A stretch of DNA of 50,458 bases, from positions 1-50,458 of the forward strand of contig PLZG01000020.1 in NCBI GenBank assembly GCA_003152075.1. The letters are read 5' to 3'. The stretch is from a candidate division FCPU426 bacterium. Lineage in GTDB: Bacteria; Oederibacteriota; Muellerivitia; Muellerivitales; Muellerivitaceae. The notes below the pieces were generated by a model, which saw nothing but the letters and a program-made list of their open reading frames with translations, ran no database searches and had not been told where the DNA came from. This document shows, piece by piece, positions 9,067 to 16,249 of the stretch (positions are counted from its first letter, which is position 1; the number at the start of each line of letters is the position of its first letter). The position numbers and the translations under genes were made by a program.

Positions 9067-11628
9067 TTAGGGCACCACCAATTCCATCTTCTGCCGCTTT
9101 GGATTAAAGAGCCGGTTTTTGTAAAAGTTCCCCAAGAGAGGCCCGCTACCCCAAGCGTCTGAAGTCGCCACGTAGAGATTGTGCCGCCCGGGCCCGGGCG
9201 ATTCCAGGGCGCTTTCCAGGTTTGCCTTGCCCGCCGGCTGTTTGGTATCCGCGTCCCAGCTCCAAACCCCATCGCCGGGTTGTATGGCTCCAAGATCAAT
9301 TGGACTTCCCGCCCAAACCAGCTTCACCCGGCATTGCCCGTCCAGCATCAAGCCTTGGAAAAGGTAGGGCATGCCGGTGACTGGCGCTTTGCGCCCAGCC
9401 CCGGCGGCGTCGATCCAAAATTCAAAAGCGGAAACTAAATGGCCCAAACCCTCTTTGGTGGGGCATTGCACGATGAATGGTTTTTTCAAGCCGTTCACCA
9501 CCAAACCCAATTGAAAAAGGGTTTGGGTTCCATTTTTGATTTCGTCGCAATGGATGGCCTTCACGTCCTCCCAGTAAAAATCAATCTTGGCGGGGCCGCC
9601 CAGGAAGCCCCCGATGGGGAGCCCGTCCCCATAGGTCAGGGTGAAGCCGGTCATGGCGGGGGAGACCGACAGGACATGTTGTTTGTCGTGCCCCACGATC
9701 AGGGAATATTTTTCCGGGTCCTGCAGGTCCCCCAACCGGCGGATGGACATGTCCCCGCTCATAGGAACGGGCTCGAAGGGGAAGGCCTTGATCCAGCCGG
9801 GTCCGGGCACTGCGGCGATTTCGGCTTCGAGATAACTCCGGTCTTCGATATCCGAATTCCAGGGTTGGGTCCCCGGATTTATCGGTTTTGGGGGTGATGA
9901 CGCTGTGATGTTTTGTTTTTCAACAACGGGTTTTAATCCTTCTTGGTGGACTTGGCGTCTTGGCGGTTCAATAGCCGTTGCCGTACTTGGCCTGTCCCCC
10001 GTAGCCTTGGCGAAGGGGGAGGGTTCAATCGCTTTTGGCTGTTCCTCCGTCTTTGCCGGCTTTTTAACCCAAAACTCAGAACTCAAAACTGAAAACTTCC
10101 TTTTAATCGCCCCGCCCACGCTTAAGTGATTAAAGAAATTCTGATAGGCCAGCCAGCCAAGGACAAACAGAAAAACCCAAGGCAGGACCCACTCCAAAAC
10201 CTTCCCTCCCGCACCTCCCACAAGCCTAGCCAGCCCCCGGGCCGCCTGGCGGGTACGGTGAAAAAGCTCCCTAGCCACCCATTTCAAAGCCTTCCAGGCC
10301 AGGTGCCCCATCCACTTAATCGGAACCAGTAGGGTGGCCCCGGCCAGGATCAAGAATTCCCACCAGGTAGGCCTTTCCCCCTTCTTGATCTTGGCCCGGA
10401 TGCGGCTGACGATGGATACCCCGGCCAGCCCATCCCAAAGGAGGCTTTCCGCGTTTCCCATGGTTGGTACCTTAGGTTCTTTAAGCTTGCTGTCATTGCG
10501 AGGAGTGCCCGCCGAATAGGCGGGCGTTAACGACGCGGCAACCCCAGTTTTAGATAATTTCTCTTCCCCAGGTTGTGGGTTAGCTGTCGACTGCCTGTCC
10601 CCCGAAGCCTCGGCGGAGGGGGATGGACTGCCGACCGTCGACTGCCTTTCATCCTTCTGCTTGCTGAAGTCTTCCGGCTGTTGCCCCCCCTTCACCCCCT
10701 CCACCAGCCTTTTGACCTGGGCCTCGGTCATCTGGTGGTCGTAGGCAACTGCCAAGGTTCGGCGGACCAGGTCTTGGGTTTCCGGGGGGATGGGCGGGTA
10801 GGGCCATAACTTTTGGGATTCCACTCCTGCCGCCTTCACCCCGGGCTTGAGACCCGTCCCTGGGCCTAAACCAGCCAGTTGGGCGGCGGCCCTATCCGAA
10901 ATACCCCAAATTCCCTTATTTGAATTGTCCGCGTCGCGGACAATTAAGGCCCTAGCCTCGGTGTTTAAGAGGGGCAAGAGGCTTAAAGCACGAGTGACCT
11001 TATCCTTATTCATCTTCAATTCGACCGCAACCTGCCTTTGGGTCAGGTTGGGGTCGGCTTGAATGTACTGTTCGATGGTCTGGTAAGCCGCCCACCATCC
11101 CCTGTCCCTAACGTCATTGTCCAAATGGGTGATTTTGACCGCCTCTTTGGCTGTCGGGTTCAGGATAGAGCCCGGTATGGACTCCCTTTTGAGGTAGTCA
11201 AAGGCCCTGTACCGGTTTTCCCCGGCCAGGATCACGTAATTAAAATCCCCTACCGTCCATGGTTGGCCGTCCGCCCGAAGGCGGGGGTTTTCCGGATGGA
11301 TTTGGGCACACTCCCCTTTCGCTAAAGCTTCAGGGGACAGGCCGGCAAAGGGATTAGCTTTATCCAGCCGGACCTTGATGTGGTTTAAAAGACCGGCTTC
11401 GGCGATGTTTTGGCCCAGTTCCTGGATCTGTTGGTCGGTAATGGGCGGCCCGGGGTTGCCCGGGTTGGGGCGGATGTTGGCGAGGGGGACTTCCTGAACC
11501 CCGGGGAACATTTCCGGCAACGCGGCTAAAAGGTCATTGAGGGCTTGATCTGAACTTGCCTGCGGTGAGTGGTTCGAGTGCCTCACCATTTCGACTTCGG
11601 GAGTCGAATCCGTCGAGGTTGATTCCAT
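9067..11628 (-). CDS. Membrane-anchored ParB/Spo0J-like protein with repeat-built linkers
   Basis: An 853-residue protein. The ATG at 11628 is preceded by AAGGAG. Residues 45-180 resemble a ParB/sulfiredoxin N-domain with GENRYRA at 136-142. Residues 194-218 (NLTQRQVAVELKMNKDKV) form the ParB helix-turn-helix. A hydrophobic segment near 478-496 (WVLPWVFLFVLGWLAYQ) should anchor it in the inner membrane, followed by a long C-terminal region I do not recognise. Several stretches are translations of palindromic repeats: residues 96-106, 335-345, 362-379, about 509-521 and 537-546. Chromosomal ParB proteins are soluble CTPase clamps, and no parA or parS was seen here, so a segregation role is doubtful. 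It could be a membrane-tethered nucleotide- or DNA-binding regulator. It stands alone between repeat-rich spacers. Confidence 0.75.
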   Translation of the reverse strand: MESTSTDSTPEVEMVRHSNHSPQASSDQALNDLLAALPEMFPGVQEVPLANIRPNPGNPGPPITDQQIQELGQNIAEAGLLNHIKVRLDKANPFAGLSPEALAKGECAQIHPENPRLRADGQPWTVGDFNYVILAGENRYRAFDYLKRESIPGSILNPTAKEAVKITHLDNDVRDRGWWAAYQTIEQYIQADPNLTQRQVAVELKMNKDKVTRALSLLPLLNTEARALIVRDADNSNKGIWGISDRAAAQLAGLGPGTGLKPGVKAAGVESQKLWPYPPIPPETQDLVRRTLAVAYDHQMTEAQVKRLVEGVKGGQQPEDFSKQKDERQSTVGSPSPSAEASGDRQSTANPQPGEEKLSKTGVAASLTPAYSAGTPRNDSKLKEPKVPTMGNAESLLWDGLAGVSIVSRIRAKIKKGERPTWWEFLILAGATLLVPIKWMGHLAWKALKWVARELFHRTRQAARGLARLVGGAGGKVLEWVLPWVFLFVLGWLAYQNFFNHLSVGGAIKRKFSVLSSEFWVKKPAKTEEQPKAIEPSPFAKATGDRPSTATAIEPPRRQVHQEGLKPVVEKQNITASSPPKPINPGTQPWNSDIEDRSYLEAEIAAVPGPGWIKAFPFEPVPMSGDMSIRRLGDLQDPEKYSLIVGHDKQHVLSVSPAMTGFTLTYGDGLPIGGFLGGPAKIDFYWEDVKAIHCDEIKNGTQTLFQLGLVVNGLKKPFIVQCPTKEGLGHLVSAFEFWIDAAGAGRKAPVTGMPYLFQGLMLDGQCRVKLVWAGSPIDLGAIQPGDGVWSWDADTKQPAGKANLESALESPGPGRHNLYVATSDAWGSGPLLGNFYKNRLFNPKRQKMELVVP
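9991..10020. repeat. CCTGTCCCCC...GGGGGA palindrome, in-frame in the ParB-like gene
   Basis: A 30-bp element with complementary ends (TCCCCC/GGGGGA) and a core of GTAGCCTTGGCGAA. Read on the coding strand it gives PFAKATGDR. Related copies lie at 10594-10623, 11311-11341 (opposite orientation) and 19136-19164 (intergenic, diverged). Confidence 0.7.
10492..10545. repeat. Partial 'GTCATTGCGAGGAG' element inside the ParB-like gene
   Basis: It begins with GTCATTGCGAGGAG and ends with CGACGCGGCAACCCC, matching the left part of the 8937-9049 element. It also contains a perfect 7-bp hairpin, GCCCGCC-GAATA-GGCGGGC (10507-10525). It is translated in the ParB-like protein as GVAASLTPAYSAGTPRNDS, with no stop or frameshift. 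Confidence 0.7.
10594..10623. repeat. Second in-frame CCTGTCCCCC palindrome
   Basis: CCTGTCCCCCGAAGCCTCGG followed by CGGAGGGGGA, nearly the same as 9991-10020. It is flanked by GTCGACTGCC-type units (about 10585 and 10635), which give the QSTV-like residues of the linker. Confidence 0.7.
11311..11341. repeat. Third CCTGTCCCC palindrome, reversed, within the ParB domain
   Basis: On the coding strand it reads CCTGTCCCCTGAAGCTTTAG then CGAAAGGGGAG, encoding about residues 96-106 (GLSPEALAKGE). It is in the opposite orientation to the other two copies and still in frame. Confidence 0.6.
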
Positions 11629-11796
11629 GGCATTCTCCTTTGGCTTAATCTGTAACCTGCCGACTGTCGACCGTAGACTGATTTTTACACCCTGAAAGCA
11701 TTTTTAGGCTAGTCCCAAAGATTTGTCCGCTTTTTGGAAAATCCAACAGGCATAAGCCTTTTTCCAACTCGGAACCGCACTATTTTTGACCTGCCT

Positions 11797-11842
11797 GTCT
11801 GGCGTAGCTGGAACGGTAGCGGAAGGGTCAGCGTAGCCAGAC
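11797..11842. repeat. Hairpin repeat upstream of the caspase cassette
   Basis: GTCTGGC (11797-11803) pairs with GCCAGAC (11836-11842). The interior contains GCGTAGC twice and resembles a diverged member of the CCTGTCCCCC...GTAGC family. The surrounding 11629-11865 has no gene. Confidence 0.5.
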
Positions 11843-11865
11843 CTTAGAAATCCTATGCTTAGCCT

Positions 11866-11937
11866 GTTTGGAGGGACAAATAGTTTGAGGATTTGAAAGG
11901 GGAGGGGGAGGGAGGGGGAGTAGAATTAGTCGGGTTT
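11866..11937. repeat. 72-bp G-rich direct repeat, copy 1 (upstream of caspase gene)
   Basis: It matches 14632-14703 over 72 bp with about 6 differences and no gaps. The core is TAGTTTGAGGATTTGAAAG, then four G-runs separated by single A bases, then a TAGAATTAGTCGGGTTT end. The G-runs satisfy the G-quadruplex pattern. It ends about 37 bp before the caspase ATG, so it probably carries regulatory information for that gene. Confidence 0.85.
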
Positions 11938-11974
11938 CGTGAGAAGAATTAATTTTATTTCGAGGGAAACAATT

Positions 11975-13765
11975 ATGAATCGGTGTGCGGTTGTGATCGG
12001 AGTGAACAAAACCGGAAATTTGCCAGTGCTCGGGGGGGCAGTTTCTGGAGCGGAGCAGTTCGCAGATTGGGCTAAGGGGCAGGATATTGAAGTGTCTTTG
12101 CTGACGGATAAAAACGGCAAAAAGGTCACCTTGGGTGAAATCAAAAAAGTGATCAAAGCATTTTCCGAAACAAATTCTTTCTCGCAAATGATTGTTTTCT
12201 TTTCCGGCCACGGAATTTTAACGGCGCCAAATTGTGAGCTTTGGCTTTTGTCCGGCGCCCCCGACGATCCGGATGAGGCGGTAAATGTTGTGGGATCTAT
12301 CGCTCTCGCCAGGAATATCGGAATTCCACATGTGGTTGTCATTTCGGATGCCTGCCGGTCCAGGCCGAACGAAACCAAGCTAAGCCAAGTTACGGGAGGT
12401 TTAATATTCCCGAACGAATCCCCCAAAACGCCGCGGCCAGCCTTGGATGTGTTTTACGCGACCTTGCCTGGTAATCCAGCCTCGGAAGTATCGTCCAAGG
12501 AAGCCGTGGATAATTATCGCGGAATTTTCACCGAGTGCATGCTGAAGGGGCTCAAGGGGAAGGTGCCGAAAGTAATTGTTCCCGTCTCCGAAAGCGGCAA
12601 GCCATCAAATAAGTCGAAGCAAACTTGGGTTGTTCCGTCCCGGGAAATGAAAGAGTACCTTGAGGATGAAGTTCCGGATTCGGCTTCCCAAGTCGACATC
12701 AAGCTTCAACAAAACCCCGATATCCGGGTTGAGTCCAGCCTCCCAGCATTTCTTGCGGAAGTTGCCCCGCCACCGGGTCCGTCTTCGAAGCCCCCAAGGC
12801 CACCTATTCAACCGGATTCATTTGATATTCGCCCCGGTTCCTTAAAGGGAAAGAAAGGTTTTGGGGGTATGGGGGCCGGACTGAATATTCGGGAGCCGAT
12901 AAACCGGATTGCTCGGCCTGAAAAAGCACGCAATATATCGCAAAGTCAGGATTTTAATGATTCCGTTGAAAGGCTTTCGCAAGTGCGGGGCCGGGAGAGT
13001 TTCGAAACTCAGACCGGTTTTACCGTAGTAGGGGAAAAGGTCGCGAAAGTCGCCGTTAAGTTTGAAGGTTACGATCTTTTCAATGAATTTGAGGCGGATC
13101 AAATTCGAGTCAAACAAAATCCGGACCTAAGTTTCCCGCGGTCCCTGCTTTTGAAATTCCGCAACGGTTCCGTGATTCCACTCGCAATTTTGCCGGGGTT
13201 CATCGGAACTGTGGTGGTGGAAGAGGGCCAAGTGGTCAACGTTATGTATTTTCCCAGTCGTAATAACCCGAGATACATCGAATATGAGGGTTATAGGACA
13301 GAAGTTGAGAGGAGGCGAGCTTACGCGGCAGTCGCGTCTAGAAATGGATTATTTCAATTGAAAGATGACGCGACCGCGATTGAAGCGGCAAATTATCTCC
13401 GCAACATGAAAAGTTTCGATCCCACCTTCGGACTTTATGCCGCATATAGTTACGCTCAGGCGGGTGCGATTGAGGAAATAGAATCGGTTTTCGAATACAT
13501 GAGCCAGGAACGGGAACCGATAATTTTTGACGTCGGAATGCTGGCCCGAAAAATAATGGACCACATACCGAGTATAAATCAGCGTTTTGCGCCTTTTTGT
13601 CCGGTTTTGACCCAGGGTTGGGCACTGTTAGATGCTTATCGGGTCAATCTTCTCATCGAAGTGCAGGGAGCGGGTCGCCACCTGAAACCCGGGCTTTGGA
13701 CCACATTTGAGGAGGATTCGGTGAATGAACTTTGGGATAAGGTTGTTAAGGGAGACATCGAATGA
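11975..13765 (+). CDS. Caspase-like (peptidase C14) protease with C-terminal extension
   Basis: A 596-residue protein. The ATG at 11975 is chosen because GAGGGA lies about 9 nt upstream; a GTG at 11939 would overlap the 72-bp repeat. Residues 1-230 have the caspase fold signature: MNRCAVVIGV at the start, the catalytic His in FFSGHG (His79) and the catalytic Cys in VISDACRS (Cys127). A Pro-rich linker follows (about 265-285), then a Gly-rich stretch and a long C-terminal region I do not recognise, with helices near 470-550. No membrane segment is seen. The stop overlaps the start of the hydrolase gene by 4 nt, so the two are co-translated. Bacterial caspase-like proteases commonly act in conflict or cell-death systems by cleaving a partner; the neighbour is the obvious candidate. 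That role is inference. Confidence 0.88.
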   Translation: MNRCAVVIGVNKTGNLPVLGGAVSGAEQFADWAKGQDIEVSLLTDKNGKKVTLGEIKKVIKAFSETNSFSQMIVFFSGHGILTAPNCELWLLSGAPDDPDEAVNVVGSIALARNIGIPHVVVISDACRSRPNETKLSQVTGGLIFPNESPKTPRPALDVFYATLPGNPASEVSSKEAVDNYRGIFTECMLKGLKGKVPKVIVPVSESGKPSNKSKQTWVVPSREMKEYLEDEVPDSASQVDIKLQQNPDIRVESSLPAFLAEVAPPPGPSSKPPRPPIQPDSFDIRPGSLKGKKGFGGMGAGLNIREPINRIARPEKARNISQSQDFNDSVERLSQVRGRESFETQTGFTVVGEKVAKVAVKFEGYDLFNEFEADQIRVKQNPDLSFPRSLLLKFRNGSVIPLAILPGFIGTVVVEEGQVVNVMYFPSRNNPRYIEYEGYRTEVERRRAYAAVASRNGLFQLKDDATAIEAANYLRNMKSFDPTFGLYAAYSYAQAGAIEEIESVFEYMSQEREPIIFDVGMLARKIMDHIPSINQRFAPFCPVLTQGWALLDAYRVNLLIEVQGAGRHLKPGLWTTFEEDSVNELWDKVVKGDIE

Positions 13766-14619
13766 AACTTGTATTTATTCATGGAAGGGATCAGCAAAAA
13801 AAAGACCCTGTGAAGTTACAAAATCAATGGGTTAGGGCATTGAAGAAAGGCCTGAAAGCGGCCGATTTGAAATTCCCGTCGAAAATCGATATACATTTTC
13901 CTTTCTATGGGGACAAGCTCGATGAATTGATAAAGAAACTGGACACTCCATTGATTGATGGGGTGAAGTTCCGCGGAGACGGCACGAATAGCGATGAGGC
14001 GTCTTTCCGGGGCGCATTGCTAAGCGAAATGGCGGAGAAGGCGGGGATCACCGATTCGGAAATTCAAAAACATTATCAGGGTAGTTCCCGAGAAAAAGGC
14101 GTGCTGAATTGGGGATGGGTCCAGGCCATTCTCAAGGCCCTGGATGGCACTCCGCTGGGGGAGGCCGCCATCGATTCTTTCGCGCGCGATGTCTTTGTTT
14201 ACCTGACCAACCCAACCGTTCGAAAGACCATTGAAGGAATCGTAAAACCTTTTTTATCGAGCGGTCCTTGTGTGGTTGTGGGCCATTCACTGGGTTCGGT
14301 GGTTGGTTATAACTTACTGAGCCAAACAAAAGCAGTAGTCAAAAAATACGTTACAGTTGGTTCACCTCTTGCGATTAAAGCGATTAAACAAAAGCTGGTC
14401 TTGCCGCTCTCCATGCCTATCAGCACCCAGGCTTGGTTTAACGCACTGGATCGTCGGGATGGCGTGGCCCTTTATCCTTTGGATAGTGAACACTTTAAAA
14501 TTAAGCCCCCGATCAAAAACAAAACCGACGTGAATAATACCACCGCTAATCGGCATGGTATCAAAGGCTATCTGGATGATCCTGTTGTAGCTCGTGAAAT
14601 TTACAAAGTGCTTGTTTGA
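13762..14619 (+). CDS. Alpha/beta hydrolase (esterase/lipase-like), partner of the caspase-like protease
   Basis: A 285-residue protein opening with a classic hydrolase strand, MKLVFIHGRD. The nucleophile elbow is GHSLGS (Ser176). Likely partners are Asp233 in RRDGVA and His265 in NRHG. Residues 60-165 form a long insertion between the first strand and the elbow, probably a lid or cap. No signal peptide or membrane span is seen, so it should be cytosolic. It overlaps the caspase gene by ATGA. A protease-activated lipase or esterase would suit an abortive-infection effector, but no substrate can be read from the sequence. The downstream spacer carries the second 72-bp repeat. Confidence 0.85.
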   Translation: MKLVFIHGRDQQKKDPVKLQNQWVRALKKGLKAADLKFPSKIDIHFPFYGDKLDELIKKLDTPLIDGVKFRGDGTNSDEASFRGALLSEMAEKAGITDSEIQKHYQGSSREKGVLNWGWVQAILKALDGTPLGEAAIDSFARDVFVYLTNPTVRKTIEGIVKPFLSSGPCVVVGHSLGSVVGYNLLSQTKAVVKKYVTVGSPLAIKAIKQKLVLPLSMPISTQAWFNALDRRDGVALYPLDSEHFKIKPPIKNKTDVNNTTANRHGIKGYLDDPVVAREIYKVLV

Positions 14620-14631
14620 TTATTCGCGGCC

Positions 14632-14703
14632 GTTTGGAGGCCGAAATAGTTTGAGGATTTGAAATGGGAGGGGGAGGGAGGGGGTGTAGAATTGGTCGGG
14701 TTT
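14632..14703. repeat. 72-bp G-rich direct repeat, copy 2 (upstream of AT-rich membrane gene)
   Basis: The second copy of 11866-11937, in the same orientation. It starts 13 bp after the hydrolase stop and ends 99 bp before the next gene. The four G-runs are kept. The two copies bracket the caspase/hydrolase pair exactly, which could be a cassette boundary or a shared upstream control element. Confidence 0.85.
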
Positions 14704-14802
14704 GAGGTCATCTTGCGGCATGCGGCAAAAATTCAATATTTGGGCTGTGCTCTCAGTTCGGTAATGAGTAGAACAAAATTAAATTTTTATTGGCGGTAAA
14801 TC

Positions 14803-15477
14803 ATGCCCTTTTCAACAGTTTGTATATTTAAATCTTTTTGTTGGTTGAATTGGTCCAACATATCCGAATCAATAATTAGCGGAATAATACTTGCTCTAAT
14901 ATTTTTTTTCTTTCGGGAAAAGGTTTGCAAAAACCCGAACATAAATGGTATGTGGACTTTTATTTCAACGACCCAAAAAACACGTCATAAAGAATTTGAA
15001 GGAATGAAATTAATTTTCATTGTCCTCCTGTGGCGTGAAGGAAACACAATTTCTGGTAATGGTGAAAAGGTTGCCGAGGTAATTAACGGAATAAAACATG
15101 AATATCCTACGCAGAAAAGGATTCAGTTAAAAATTAGTGGAAATGTTAATAAAAATTTTATTAAATCTGATCAAAGTTTGTATTTAACCTTAAGTCAATC
15201 TGTTACGTTGGCCATAGACCCTTTGATAAAGAATATGTTAGATATTTGGGCTCCAATAGTTAAAGAAATTGGCGACGGGTCTAGTAACCTAGAAATTGCG
15301 AAAGTAAATAAAGTTATTTTGGAAAAGATTAAGGCTGGAAAGTGGATCAGAAGTTGTAACAAGGCTTCGTTTTTTAACAAAGATGAATATAAAAATATCG
15401 AAAAATTCGATGTAATTTTATGTTTGGTAAATGATTGGCGAGATTCGCCCAAAGAAATAATTTTAATGAAGTTTTAG
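14803..15477 (+). CDS. Single-span membrane protein with beta-rich C-terminal part, unknown function
   Basis: About 224 residues; the start is uncertain, since only a weak GGCGG-like site precedes it. A transmembrane helix near residues 24-39 (IISGIILALIFFFF) is followed by a domain opening with INGMWTF, then alternating hydrophobic strands including GNTISGNGEKV and IQLKISGN. The span-plus-small-barrel layout recalls membrane effectors of anti-phage signalling systems (Cap15/S-2TMbeta type), but this is an impression of architecture, not recognised homology. The gene and its flanks are much more AT-rich than the neighbours, which suggests recent acquisition. It follows the second 72-bp repeat and may belong to the caspase/hydrolase locus. 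Confidence 0.6.
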   Translation: MPFSTVCIFKSFCWLNWSNISESIISGIILALIFFFFREKVCKNPNINGMWTFISTTQKTRHKEFEGMKLIFIVLLWREGNTISGNGEKVAEVINGIKHEYPTQKRIQLKISGNVNKNFIKSDQSLYLTLSQSVTLAIDPLIKNMLDIWAPIVKEIGDGSSNLEIAKVNKVILEKIKAGKWIRSCNKASFFNKDEYKNIEKFDVILCLVNDWRDSPKEIILMKF

Positions 15478-15490
15478 TTTTCTCAAAACC

Positions 15491-15700
15491 GGGATTGGTT
15501 CTTGAGTATGCATACCGAATCCCCTTGCCCTCCCGCGATCCGTTTCCAATTCCTTATTTGGGAATTGGCACAATCAAAACCCGCCTTCATCTTGTGGATT
15601 CACCAACTGCTCAAAACGGTTGGTACTAAGTGCCTGTGTTCAGGCACATCTAATCACCAGTTACTCGGAAAGCTCGCAACAGGTGGCAGGGCAGATGCCC
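15491..15700. repeat. Tandem hairpin array I
   Basis: Six stem-loops lie nearly end to end: 15491-15522 (GGGATT...AATCCC, bulged); 15546-15568 (CCAATTCC/GGAATTGG, perfect, followed by CACA); 15603-15623 (CCAACTG/CGGTTGG); 15630-15647 (GTGCCTG/CAGGCAC, perfect); 15655-15685 (CACCAGTT/AACAGGTG, one mismatch); and 15689-15700 (GGGCA/TGCCC). The rest of 15478-15798 has no gene. Confidence 0.75.
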
Positions 15701-15798
15701 CACTTTTCTAACCCTTTTGGATTTTAATCATTTCCCTCCTTAAGCCATAGAACTGTAATCGGGTAGGGCGGAAAAGAATAACTTAATCGTACGGTTGG

Positions 15799-16221
15799 TC
15801 AGGGGAGGGGCTCGCCTAAGGGCTTGCCCTTTTGGGCGTCTTCGATATCCGCCTTGGGGATGCGGATGAGGTCCAAGAAAACGCTGCTCAAGGTGACCTT
15901 GACCTGGGTTTCTACCGCGTGGGGGTAATAACGCCCGAACTCCTCCTTGAACTGCAATAGTTTTTCCGGGAGGGAAAGCACGGCCACGTCCCGGTTCACT
16001 GGGTTAAGGATTGGCAGGGGAAGTTCGTCGGACACCCGGGTGACCTGGAGGAGGCCAATGCCCGAGAAGAAATAGATAGAAGGCTTGCACCTCGACTGGC
16101 ATCCATTCCTTTTGGAATGGATAGGATAAAACCTTGTGTCTCGCCTTGTGGGCTCGACACAGGACGGGCGGGTTAGACGCCCTTCCTGGTCTCGGCACAG
16201 GGTTGCCTTACAGGTTGACAT
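15799..16221 (-). pseudogene. Open frame with plausible C-terminal coding part, 5' end lost in hairpin repeats
   Basis: The frame is open for 140 codons. Only the distal part, about 15799-16070, looks protein-like (VTRVSDELPLPILNPVNRD, EKLLQFKEEFGRYYP). The N-terminal third is simply the translation of the hairpin array at 16101-16207, and no ribosome site supports the ATG at 16221. The likeliest reading is a gene whose 5' end was replaced by repeats. The family is not recognised. It diverges from the Fic gene and its putative start overlaps the Fic promoter. Confidence 0.35.
16101..16207. repeat. Tandem hairpin array Ib, just upstream of the Fic gene
   Basis: Stem-loops: 16101-16122 (ATCCATTCC/GGAATGGAT, perfect, TTTT loop); 16135-16161 (TGTGTC/GACACA around a 15-nt insert TCGCCTTGTGGGCTC); 16162-16186 (GGACGGGC/GCCCTTCC, one mismatch); and smaller pairings to 16207. 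The second hairpin belongs to the family also seen at 17339 and 17719. The ACAGGACGGGC...GCCCTT unit recurs at 21073. Confidence 0.75.
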
Positions 16222-16243
16222 ATGGTTGTCTAATAATTAAACT
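16215..16243 (+). promoter_or_regulatory. Promoter of the Fic gene, predicted leaderless
   Basis: A perfect TTGACA (16215-16220), a 17-bp spacer, then TAAACT (16238-16243). The expected start of transcription is at or next to 16250, the A of the ATG. No Shine-Dalgarno sequence lies before the ATG, in agreement with a leaderless mRNA. Confidence 0.55.
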
Positions 16244-16249
16244 TTTTCC

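Noticed and set aside
9905-10809. Plus-strand small frames opposite the ParB-like gene
   Set aside because: They are the other strand of the repeat-rich linkers; no ribosome sites.
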